64,000 nt of DNA from Streptomyces sp. NBC_00273 (lineage in GTDB: Bacteria > Actinomycetota > Actinomycetes > Streptomycetales > Streptomycetaceae): positions 7,337,001-7,401,000 of the forward strand of contig NZ_CP108067.1 in NCBI RefSeq assembly GCF_036178145.1, read 5' to 3'. The translations under genes and the position numbers were made by a program. Below, in pieces: positions 44,733-52,547 of the stretch (positions within the stretch are counted from its first letter, which is position 1; each line of letters begins with the position of its first letter). Under the pieces are notes generated by a model, which worked only from the letters and a program-made list of their open reading frames with translations, did not search any database and had not been told where the DNA came from.

Positions 44733-44750
44733 GCGTACCGGTCGGTATGC
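44733..44750. promoter_or_regulatory. TetR-type palindrome before the oxidoreductase
   Basis: GCGTACCGGTCGGTATGC contains TACCG/CGGTA perfect half-sites around GT, with symmetry extending outward with single mismatches. It lies 57 bp before the oxidoreductase ATG. The neighbouring TetR is the simplest candidate to bind it. Confidence 0.6.
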
Positions 44751-44806
44751 TCGATGCACTCCGCGCGCCCGTTCCCGTGCCGCAGACCGCCGCTCCTGGA
44801 GGGCCC

Positions 44807-47005
44807 ATGTTCCGCACCGCCCTGCGCATCTGCCCCCTGTGCGAAGCCACCTGCGGCCTCACCCTCACCCTCGCGGACGGCGCGGTCACCGGGGCCCGCG
44901 GTGACCGCGAGGACGTCTTCAGCCGCGGCTTCATCTGCCCCAAGGGGGCCGCGTTCGGAGCGCTCGACTCGGACCCCGACCGATTGCGGGGCCCTCTCGT
45001 CCGGCGCGACGGCCGCCTTCAGGAGGCCACCTGGGAGGAGGCGTTCGAGGCCGTAGCGGCCGCAGTCCCCGCCGCGGTGCGGGAGTACGGCGCCCAGTCG
45101 GTCGGTGTCGTCCTCGGCAACCCGAACGTCCACACCATGGCCGGCGCCCTCTACCCGCCGCTGCTCCTCAAGAGCCTCGGCACCCGCAACCTCTTCACCG
45201 CCAGCACCCTCGACCAGATGCCCAAGCACGTATCCAGCGGGCTGCTCTTCGGCGACCCCTTCGCCATTCCGGTCCCCGACCTCGACCGGACCGACTTCCT
45301 GCTGCTCCTGGGCGCGAACCCGGTCGAGTCCAACGGCTCCCTGTGCACCGCCCCCGACTTCCCGGGCCGGCTCAAGGCCCTGCGCGCCCGCGGCGGCACC
45401 CTGATCGTCGTCGATCCGCGCCGTACGCGCACCGCCGCGCTCGCCGACCGCCACCTGGCGCCGCGCCCCGGCAGCGACGCGCTCCTGCTCGCCGCCCTCG
45501 CGCACACCCTGATCGAGGAGGAGCTCGCCGATCTCGGAGCGCTGGAGGAACACTGCGACGGCATCGGGGAACTCGGCGCCGCGCTCGGGAGTTTCACTCC
45601 TGAGGCCGTCGCACCCGCATGCGACCTCACCGCTGCCGAGATCCGCACCCTCGCCCGCGAGCTCGCAGCCGCACCCACCGCCGCCGTCTATGCCCGGATC
45701 GGCAGCTGCACCGTCGAGTTCGGCACGCTAGCGAGCTGGCTGGTCGACGTACTGAACATCCTCACCGGTAACCTCGACCGGCCGGGCGGAGCTCTCTTCC
45801 CGCTCTCCGCGACGGCCCCCGCGGGCCGTCCCGCGGGCCCGGGCAAGGGGTTCACCCTCGGCCGCTGGTCGAGCCGGGTCGCCGGCCACCCTGAAGTCAA
45901 GGGCGAGCTGCCGATGGCCGCCCTCGCGGAGGAGATCGAGACTCCGGGGGACGGGCGGATCCGGGTCCTGCTGGCCATCGCCGCCAACCCGGTCCTGTCC
46001 GCACCCGACGGCGATCGGCTGGACCGGGTGCTGGCCGGGCTGGACTTCATGGTCTCGGTCGACCCCTACCTGAACGAGACCTCACGCCACGCCCACGTCG
46101 TCCTGCCACCGCCGCCGCCCTCACGGAGCGCGCACTTCGACTTCGCGTTCAACGGGTTCGCGGTGCGCAACCAGGCCCGTTATTCGCCCGCCGCCCTCCC
46201 GCTGGAGGACGGACGCATGGACGAGTGCGAGATCCACGCGCGCCTGATCCTCGCCGTCTCCGGCTTGCACGGAGCGCCGTCAGGGGCCGTCGACGAGCGC
46301 GTCATCGCCGACACCCTGGCCCGGGCCGTCACTGATCCCCACTCACCGCTCCACGGTGGCGACCCGCAGGAGCTGGCCCGCCTGTTGATCGGCCGTACCG
46401 GCCCCGAGCGGCGCCTCGACCTGATGCTGCGCACCGGCCCGTACGACCTGATCCTCGAGGATCTGCTGCAGGCGCCGCACGGCTTCGACCTCGGCCCGCT
46501 GCGGCCCCGGCTTCCGGGCGTGCTGAAGACCCGTAGCGGCAGGATCGAGTTGCTCCCGGATCCGATCGCGGCCGAGCTCCCCAGGCTGCGCGCGGCGCTC
46601 GCCGACCGCCCCGCCGCCCTGGTGCTCGTGGGCCGCCGCCATCTGCGTTCCAACAACAGCTGGTTGCACAACGTCCCGGCCCTCACCGGAGGTTCCAACC
46701 GTTGCACCCTCCAGGTCCATCCGCAGGACGCGGACCGGCTCGGCCTCGTCGACGGAGGGCACGCCAGGATCACCGCCGACGGTGGGAGCCTGGAGGTGCC
46801 CGTCGAGGTGACCGACGCCATCCGCAGCGGTGTGGTGAGCCTTCCGCACGGCTGGGGACACGATCGCGCCGGCTCGCGGCTGTCGGTGGCCGCCGCGACG
46901 CCCGGCGCGAACGTCAACCAGCTGCTCGACGGCACCCGCATGGACCGGCTGTCCGGCACAGCGGTCCTCAACGGCTTCCCCGTCGAGCTCGCGCCACTGC
47001 CCTGA
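44807..47005 (+). CDS. Molybdopterin-dependent oxidoreductase with N-terminal 4Fe-4S site
   Basis: A 732-aa protein of the MopB/DMSO reductase family. The N-terminal C9-x2-C12-x3-C16-x27-C44 motif binds a [4Fe-4S] cluster. Later features are VGVVLGNPNVHT, LLLLGANPVESNGS, LPPPPPSRSAHFDF and the C-terminal molydopterin-dinucleotide domain (RHLRSNNSWLHNVP, VEVTDAIRSGVVSLPHGWGHD). There is no Tat signal, so it is cytoplasmic, as in assimilatory or formate-type enzymes lacking a second subunit. GGAGGG lies just before the ATG. The electron donor and substrate are not known. Confidence 0.9.
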   Translation: MFRTALRICPLCEATCGLTLTLADGAVTGARGDREDVFSRGFICPKGAAFGALDSDPDRLRGPLVRRDGRLQEATWEEAFEAVAAAVPAAVREYGAQSVGVVLGNPNVHTMAGALYPPLLLKSLGTRNLFTASTLDQMPKHVSSGLLFGDPFAIPVPDLDRTDFLLLLGANPVESNGSLCTAPDFPGRLKALRARGGTLIVVDPRRTRTAALADRHLAPRPGSDALLLAALAHTLIEEELADLGALEEHCDGIGELGAALGSFTPEAVAPACDLTAAEIRTLARELAAAPTAAVYARIGSCTVEFGTLASWLVDVLNILTGNLDRPGGALFPLSATAPAGRPAGPGKGFTLGRWSSRVAGHPEVKGELPMAALAEEIETPGDGRIRVLLAIAANPVLSAPDGDRLDRVLAGLDFMVSVDPYLNETSRHAHVVLPPPPPSRSAHFDFAFNGFAVRNQARYSPAALPLEDGRMDECEIHARLILAVSGLHGAPSGAVDERVIADTLARAVTDPHSPLHGGDPQELARLLIGRTGPERRLDLMLRTGPYDLILEDLLQAPHGFDLGPLRPRLPGVLKTRSGRIELLPDPIAAELPRLRAALADRPAALVLVGRRHLRSNNSWLHNVPALTGGSNRCTLQVHPQDADRLGLVDGGHARITADGGSLEVPVEVTDAIRSGVVSLPHGWGHDRAGSRLSVAAATPGANVNQLLDGTRMDRLSGTAVLNGFPVELAPLP

Positions 47006-47078
47006 GCTGGGGTTTTGCTCGTATTGCTCACGCGTGGACGTCTTGTTGGCGCAAGGAGGCGGCACCTACCTTCCCCAC

Positions 47079-48557
47079 ATGCTGACCTTCCTCGGCTTCG
47101 CCATGATCGCGACGTTCCTGGTCCTGATCATGATGAAGAAAATGTCGCCCATCGCGGCGCTCGTCCTCATCCCCGCACTCTTCTGCGTGTTCGCAGGGAA
47201 GGGCGCGCACCTCGGCGACTACGTCATCGAAGGCGTCGGCAAGCTCGCCCCGACCGCCGCCATGCTGATGTTCGCCATCGTCTACTTCGGCGTGATGATC
47301 GATGTCGGCCTCTTCGACCCGATCGTCCGTGGCATCCTGCGCTTCTGCAAGGCGGACCCGATGCGGGTGGTGGTCGGCACCGCCGTCCTCGCCGCGATCG
47401 TCTCGCTCGACGGCGACGGATCGACCACCTTCATGATCACCGTCTCGGCCATGTACCCCCTCTACAAGCGGCTCGGCCTGAGCTTGGTGGTGATGACGGG
47501 CGTCGCGGCGACGGCCAACGGCGTCATGAACACCCTGCCCTGGGGCGGTCCGACCGCGCGCGCCGCCACCGCCCTCAAGCTCGACGCCGCCGACATCTTC
47601 GTCCCGATGATTCCGGCGCTCGCGGTGGGCCTGCTCTTCGTGTTCGTCCTGGCGTACGTCCTCGGCGTGAAGGAGCGCCGCCGGGTCGGCACTCTGGTGC
47701 TGCCCGGTCAGGCGGGTCCGGAAGCCGCCGAGGCGGAGCTGGTCCCGGCCGGCCCCGGCGCGGCCACCGCGCCCGGCGCGGCCACGGCCGCCACGGACGT
47801 CGCCGCGACGTCCACGTCCGTCAACGGCTCCGCCGGTTCCACGGCTTCCGCAGGCTCCACGGCTTCGGCCGGGTCTGCCGCTTCCGCCGCGGGTGCGGCC
47901 GCACCCGAGGACGGTTTCCAGGGCGTGGACCCCGACCGTCCCACCCTGCGGCCCCGTCTCTACTGGTTCAACGCCGGCCTCACCGTGGCCCTCCTCACCG
48001 CGATGATCATGGAGCTGCTGCCCATCCCGGTGCTGTTCCTGCTCGGTGCCGCGCTCGCCCTCACCGTCAACTTCCCGCACATGCCCGACCAGAAGGCCCG
48101 GATCGCCGCCCACGCCGACAACGTCCTGAACGTCGCCGGCATGGTCTTCGCCGCCGCCGTCTTCACCGGGGTCCTCACCGGCACCGGCATGGTCAAGCAC
48201 ATGGCCGACTGGCTCGTCGGCGCCATCCCCGAGGGCATGGGCCCGCACATGGCGCTGGTCACCGGCCTGCTCAGCCTGCCGCTCACCTACTTCATGTCCA
48301 ACGACGGCTTCTACTTCGGCGTCCTGCCCGTCCTGGCCGAGGCCGGCGCCGCCCACGGGGTCTCCCCGCTGGAGATCGCCCGCGCCTCCCTCGTCGGTCA
48401 GGCCCTGCACATGTCGAGCCCGCTGGTTCCGGCCGTCTACGTACTCGTCGGCATGGCCAAGGTCGAGTTCGGCGACCACACCCGGTTCACCGTGAAATGG
48501 GCGGCCCTGACCTCGCTCGTGGTCCTCGCGGCAGGGATGCTTTTCGGCATCATCTGA
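47079..48557 (+). CDS. CitMHS-family citrate/metal symporter
   Basis: A 492-aa transporter with about twelve membrane segments. MLTFLGFAMIATFLVLIMMKKMSPIAALVLIP, DGDGSTTFMITVSAM, ANGVMNTLPWGGPTARAA and the late FMSNDGFYFGVLPVLAE are hallmarks of CitMHS transporters, which carry citrate complexed with Mg2+ or Ca2+ by H+ symport. A 75-residue Ala/Ser/Thr-rich cytoplasmic loop (residues ~205-280) is unusually long. I used the ATG at 47079 because family members begin there; GTG 47034 gives a longer form, and an AAGGAGG at 47053-47059 is 19 bases from the ATG, farther than usual. Confidence 0.88.
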   Translation: MLTFLGFAMIATFLVLIMMKKMSPIAALVLIPALFCVFAGKGAHLGDYVIEGVGKLAPTAAMLMFAIVYFGVMIDVGLFDPIVRGILRFCKADPMRVVVGTAVLAAIVSLDGDGSTTFMITVSAMYPLYKRLGLSLVVMTGVAATANGVMNTLPWGGPTARAATALKLDAADIFVPMIPALAVGLLFVFVLAYVLGVKERRRVGTLVLPGQAGPEAAEAELVPAGPGAATAPGAATAATDVAATSTSVNGSAGSTASAGSTASAGSAASAAGAAAPEDGFQGVDPDRPTLRPRLYWFNAGLTVALLTAMIMELLPIPVLFLLGAALALTVNFPHMPDQKARIAAHADNVLNVAGMVFAAAVFTGVLTGTGMVKHMADWLVGAIPEGMGPHMALVTGLLSLPLTYFMSNDGFYFGVLPVLAEAGAAHGVSPLEIARASLVGQALHMSSPLVPAVYVLVGMAKVEFGDHTRFTVKWAALTSLVVLAAGMLFGII

Positions 48558-48582
48558 GATCCGGCGCCCTCTGGCCGGCAAA

Positions 48583-48599
48583 AACTACCGCCGCTAGTT
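48583..48599. promoter_or_regulatory. TetR operator upstream of the aldehyde dehydrogenase
   Basis: AACTACCGCCGCTAGTT matches 15 of 17 bases of the site at 57215-57231 in the TetR/acyl-CoA dehydrogenase divergent region. It lies just upstream of a TAGGGT hexamer (48602-48607), a likely -10, so a bound repressor would block the promoter. Confidence 0.75.
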
Positions 48600-48655
48600 T
48601 GTAGGGTGTTCGCGAGGTCGGATCTACGCGCTCGTGCGTGCTCGGGAGGAATGCC

Positions 48656-50068
48656 ATGAAGGCCCACGACGGGATGTACATCGACGGCGCGTGGCGGCCC
48701 GCCGCCGGCAGCGATCTGATCGAGGTCGTGAACCCGGCCGACGGCCAGGTCATCGCCCAGGTCCCGGCCGGTACCGAAGAGGACGTGGACGCAGCCGTAC
48801 GTGCGGCCCGCGCGGCCCTCCCCGGCTGGGCGGCCACGGCTCCGGCCGAGCGGGCCGCCCTGATCGGCGCGCTCCGCGACGCACTGTCGTCCCGCACGGG
48901 CGAGCTGACCGAGACCATCACCGCCGAGCTCGGGTCCCCGCTCGGCTTCTCGAAGGCGGTCCACGTCGGAGCGCCGATCGCCGTGGCCTCCTCCTACGCC
49001 GAACTCGCCTCCTCCTACGCCTTCGAGGAGCGGGTCGGCAACTCCACCGTGCTGCTGGAGCCGATCGGGGTGGTCGCCGCCATCACGCCCTGGAACTATC
49101 CGCTGCACCAGGTCGTTGCAAAGGTGGCGCCCGCTCTCGCCGCCGGCTGCACCCTCGTCCTCAAGCCGGCCGAGGACACCCCGCTGACCGCACAGCTCTT
49201 CGCCGAAGCCGTGCACGAGGCGGGCATCCCGGCCGGAGTCTTCAACCTGGTGACCGGTACCGGTCCGGTCGCCGGCCAGGCCCTGGCCGCGCACGAGGGA
49301 GTCGACCTCGTCTCCTTCACCGGCTCGACCGCGGTCGGCAAGCAGATCGGCGCCACGGCCGGCGCCGCCGTCAAGCGGGTCGCGCTCGAACTGGGTGGCA
49401 AATCGGCCAATGTCATCCTGCCCGGGGCCGACCTGGTCAAGGCCGTCGCGGCAGGCGTCGGACACGTCATGAACAACAGCGGCCAGAGCTGCAACGCGCT
49501 GACCCGGATGCTCGTCCACCGGGACCACTACGAGGAGGCCGTCTCGCTCGCGGCCGCCGCCGTCGCCGACTATCCCACCGGCGACCCCCGCGAGGCCGGT
49601 GTCCGCGTCGGCCCCGTCGTCAACGCCAAGCAGCACGAGCGCGTCCGCGGCTTCATCACCAAGGGCGTGGAGGAAGGCGCGCGCCTCGTCGCCGGCGGGC
49701 CCGACGCGCCTCTGGAGCAGGGGTACTTCGTGGCGCCGACGGTCTTCGCCGACGTCACGCCCGACATGACCATCGCCCAGGAGGAGATCTTCGGCCCGGT
49801 GCTGTCGATCCTCCGCTACGAGGACGAGGAGGAGGCCCTGAGCATCGCCAACGGCACCGTCTACGGTCTGGGCGGCGCCGTCTGGGCCGCCGACGACGCG
49901 ACGGCCGTCGCCTTCGCGCGCCGGATGGACACCGGGCAGGTGGACATCAACGGCGGCCGCTTCAACGTGCTCGCGCCCTTCGGTGGCTACAAGCAGTCGG
50001 GTGTCGGCCGTGAGCTGGGCGCGCACGGCCTGGCGGAGTACCTCCAGACCAAGTCACTGCAGTTCTGA
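48656..50068 (+). CDS. NAD(P)-dependent aldehyde dehydrogenase
   Basis: A 470-aa ALDH. GVVAAITPWNYPLHQVVAKVAPALAAG and FTGSTAVGKQI bind the cofactor, LELGGKSAN carries the general base Glu, and NNSGQSCNALTR the catalytic Cys. The final PFGGYKQSGVGRELG is conserved. It oxidises an aldehyde to a carboxylate. GGGAGGA lies five bases before the ATG. An alcohol dehydrogenase follows 57 bp later, so the pair should convert an alcohol through an aldehyde to an acid. The upstream site connects it to the TetR at 56.5 kb. Confidence 0.93.
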   Translation: MKAHDGMYIDGAWRPAAGSDLIEVVNPADGQVIAQVPAGTEEDVDAAVRAARAALPGWAATAPAERAALIGALRDALSSRTGELTETITAELGSPLGFSKAVHVGAPIAVASSYAELASSYAFEERVGNSTVLLEPIGVVAAITPWNYPLHQVVAKVAPALAAGCTLVLKPAEDTPLTAQLFAEAVHEAGIPAGVFNLVTGTGPVAGQALAAHEGVDLVSFTGSTAVGKQIGATAGAAVKRVALELGGKSANVILPGADLVKAVAAGVGHVMNNSGQSCNALTRMLVHRDHYEEAVSLAAAAVADYPTGDPREAGVRVGPVVNAKQHERVRGFITKGVEEGARLVAGGPDAPLEQGYFVAPTVFADVTPDMTIAQEEIFGPVLSILRYEDEEEALSIANGTVYGLGGAVWAADDATAVAFARRMDTGQVDINGGRFNVLAPFGGYKQSGVGRELGAHGLAEYLQTKSLQF

Positions 50069-50071
50069 TCC

Positions 50072-50112
50072 CCGACCCGCCCGACCCGCCAGACCCGCCG
50101 CACCCGCCCGTA
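50072..50112. repeat. Short tandem repeat of GACCCGCC type
   Basis: CCCGACCCGCCCGACCCGCC continues with a further AGACCCGCC and GCACCCGCC in the gap between the aldehyde and alcohol dehydrogenase genes. Noncoding, with a possible role only as spacer. Confidence 0.5.
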
Positions 50113-50125
50113 CCGGAAAGACGAG

Positions 50126-51220
50126 ATGACGACCATGGTCCGCGCCGCAGTCCTGCCCGCCGTCGGAGCCCCGCTGGAGATACGGGACATCGTGCTGCCG
50201 GATCCCGGCCCCGGGCAGGTCCGGGTGCGGCTCGCCGCAGCCGGGGTCTGCCACTCCGACCTCTCCCTCACCAACGGCACCATGCGGGTTCCCGTACCCG
50301 CCGTCCTCGGCCACGAGGGCGCGGGCACGGTCCTCGCGGTGGGGGAGGGCGTCACCCACGTCGCCCCCGGTGACGGCGTGGTGCTCAACTGGGCACCGTC
50401 CTGCGGAGAGTGCCACCACTGCACGATCGGTGAGGTCTGGCTCTGCGCCACGGCGCTCACCGGGGTCGGGGCCGTCTACGCCCACGACGCGCAGGGCACC
50501 GCACTGCACCCCGGGCTGAACGTGGCCGCCTTCGCCGAGGAGACCGTCGTCGCGGCCAACTGCGTGTTGCCCGCCCCCGCCGGGATCCCGCTCGCCGACG
50601 CCGCCCTGCTCGGCTGTGCCGTCCTCACCGGCTACGGGGCCGTCCGCCACAGCGCCCAGGTCCGTCCGGGCGAGTCGGTTGCCGTCTTCGGAGTCGGCGG
50701 GGTCGGCCTGGCAGCCCTCCAGGCCGCCCGGATCGCGCAGGCGGGCCCGGTCATCGCCGTCGACGTGTCCCCCGCCAAGGAGGAACTGGCCCGTGCGGCC
50801 GGGGCCACCGAGTTCGTACTGGCCTCCGACACCACCGCCAAGCAGATCCGCGCGCTGACCGGCGGGCAGGGCGCCGACGTCGCCGTCGAGTGCGTCGGCC
50901 GGGCCGAGACCATCCGGGGCGCCTGGGAGTCGACCCGGCGCGGCGGCCGCACCACGGTCGTCGGCATCGGTGGAAAGGAGCAGCAGGTCACCTTCCACGC
51001 CATGGAGATCTTCCACTTCGCCCGCACCCTCACCGGCTGCGTCTACGGCAACAGCGACCCCGCCCGCGACCTCCCGCTGATCGCCGAGCACGTCCGCGCG
51101 GGCCGTCTCGACCTCGGCACCTTGGTCACCGACCGCATCACCCTCGACGGCATCCCGGCCGCCTTCGACGCGATGCTCGCCGGCAAGGGCGGCCGCTCGC
51201 TGGTCGTCTTCCAGCCGTAG
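50126..51220 (+). CDS. Zinc-dependent alcohol dehydrogenase
   Basis: A 364-aa MDR-family alcohol dehydrogenase. The catalytic zinc site uses Cys in GVCHSDLS, His/Glu in GHEGAGTV and a later Cys; the structural zinc site is CGECHHCTIGEVWLC with four cysteines. NAD binding is by FGVGGVGLAALQAARIAQAG. The sequence resembles class III-type (formaldehyde/mycothiol- or aryl-alcohol-) enzymes. It is in the same operon as the aldehyde dehydrogenase. Confidence 0.92.
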   Translation: MTTMVRAAVLPAVGAPLEIRDIVLPDPGPGQVRVRLAAAGVCHSDLSLTNGTMRVPVPAVLGHEGAGTVLAVGEGVTHVAPGDGVVLNWAPSCGECHHCTIGEVWLCATALTGVGAVYAHDAQGTALHPGLNVAAFAEETVVAANCVLPAPAGIPLADAALLGCAVLTGYGAVRHSAQVRPGESVAVFGVGGVGLAALQAARIAQAGPVIAVDVSPAKEELARAAGATEFVLASDTTAKQIRALTGGQGADVAVECVGRAETIRGAWESTRRGGRTTVVGIGGKEQQVTFHAMEIFHFARTLTGCVYGNSDPARDLPLIAEHVRAGRLDLGTLVTDRITLDGIPAAFDAMLAGKGGRSLVVFQP

Positions 51221-51248
51221 GACACCGCGCGGCGTCGCCACGGAGCGC

Positions 51249-52496
51249 TCACCCGCCCGCCACCGGGAGGGCGGGGTCGCGCGGCCCCAGCCGGTCCCAC
51301 GCGCCGTAGTCCCGCAACGTGATGTTCTCGGCGGTCCTACGGGCGATCCTGGCCGCCATGTCCTTGCCCGGCAGATACGGCATGACCTTGTAGTAGCGGT
51401 TGAGGAGCGTGGCCGTCAGGCGGCTCCCGGGAACCATGAGCCTGGCGACGCCGTCGCCCATCTTCTGGCAGCCCGCCGCGTACTCCCGCAGTTCGGCCTC
51501 GTAGCGGGCGAAGGCGGCACGGTGGTCTCCGCGTGCCGCGGCCAGCTCGCCGGCCAGCACGTACGCGCCGACCAGGGCGAGTCCCGTACCCATGCCGGAC
51601 AGGGACGAGGGGCAGTAGGCGGCGTCGCCGAGCAGGGCGACCCGGCCGCGGCTCCAGGAGTCCATGCGGACCTGCCCGACCGAGTCGAAGTAGAAGTCGG
51701 GCGCGGACCGCATGTCCGCCAGCAGCCGGTCGCTCTCCCACCCGTTGCCCGCGAACTGTTCGGCGAGGACGGCCTGTTGCCGCGCGACCTCGCGCCGGTC
51801 GAGGTCCAGGAGCGGGGAGGCGAAGTAGAAGACGGCCTTGGCCTCGGTGTTGTGTCGGGCGCTGTACATCGCGACGAGCTTGCCCGCGGTGCGGTAGGCG
51901 TGTCCGGTGTGGTCGAGCCCGAGTCGGTTGGCCGTGGTGAAGATCGCGCAGTGGACACCGAGGTGCCGTACGAACCGCTCCTCCGGGCCGAACGCCAGGC
52001 GGCGGGTGGTGGAGTGCATTCCGTCCGCGCCGATCACCAGGTCGAACCGGCGCGGCGCGCCACGCTCGAAGGTGACGGTCACGCCCTCAGCGTCCTCGGT
52101 GAGCGAGGTCACGGAATCCCCGAAGACGTACTCGGTGTGCGGGGCGGTCGCTTCGTAGAGGATCCGCGCCAGGTCGCCGCGGAGGATCTCGACGTCTCCC
52201 GCGAACAGATCGGCGGGCAGCTTCGCCTGCGGCTTTCCGGCCTTGTTGACGTACGCCATGGAGCCCATGCCGGTCCGGGCCCGTTCGACCGCCTCCAGGA
52301 TGCCCATGCCGCGGAGGACGGACAGGTGGGCCTCGCCGCGGAAGTCGACGGCGTAGCCCCCGTCGCGGAGGGCGGGCGCGCGCTCCACGACCGTGGTGGT
52401 GAAGCCGTACCGGTGGAGCCAGTGGGCGAGCGCGGGGCCGGCGACGGAGGCGCCGGAGATCAGTACGCTGATGTTCTTCGTCTCTGTGGTGTTCAT
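51249..52496 (-). CDS. FAD-dependent monooxygenase (PHBH/TetX-like)
   Basis: A 415-aa flavin monooxygenase. VLISGASVAGPALAHWLHRYGFTTTVVER is the dinucleotide-binding fold, with a G-A-S-V-A-G version of GxGxxG. DLVIGADGMHSTTRR is the DG motif and GRVALLGDAAYCPSSLSGMGTGLALVGAYVLAGEL the GD motif. It likely hydroxylates an aromatic or polyketide-like substrate. I started at the ATG 52496; the in-frame GTG 52523 lies inside the SARP repeat array. Three 11-bp spaced CGGTGAGC repeats lie upstream, at the end of the regulator gene. Confidence 0.88.
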   Translation of the reverse strand: MNTTETKNISVLISGASVAGPALAHWLHRYGFTTTVVERAPALRDGGYAVDFRGEAHLSVLRGMGILEAVERARTGMGSMAYVNKAGKPQAKLPADLFAGDVEILRGDLARILYEATAPHTEYVFGDSVTSLTEDAEGVTVTFERGAPRRFDLVIGADGMHSTTRRLAFGPEERFVRHLGVHCAIFTTANRLGLDHTGHAYRTAGKLVAMYSARHNTEAKAVFYFASPLLDLDRREVARQQAVLAEQFAGNGWESDRLLADMRSAPDFYFDSVGQVRMDSWSRGRVALLGDAAYCPSSLSGMGTGLALVGAYVLAGELAAARGDHRAAFARYEAELREYAAGCQKMGDGVARLMVPGSRLTATLLNRYYKVMPYLPGKDMAARIARRTAENITLRDYGAWDRLGPRDPALPVAGG

Positions 52497-52519
52497 GCGG
52501 TGAGCTTCCACGGCAGTGC

Positions 52520-52547
52520 TCACCGCGGGCTCACCGCGCGCTCACCG
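52520..52547 (-). promoter_or_regulatory. SARP-type box array upstream of the monooxygenase
   Basis: On the minus strand CGGTGAGC occurs three times at exact 11-bp intervals (TCACCG on the plus strand at 52520, 52531 and 52542). SARP regulators bind direct heptamer repeats with this spacing. The array starts 24 bp before the ATG and runs into the 3' end of the SARP gene. An inverted copy lies at 52498. Confidence 0.7.

Noticed and set aside
48558..48590. Hairpin terminator after the CitMHS gene
   Set aside because: The CCGGC/GCCGG stem is only 5 bp and is followed by A residues on the plus strand, not T.
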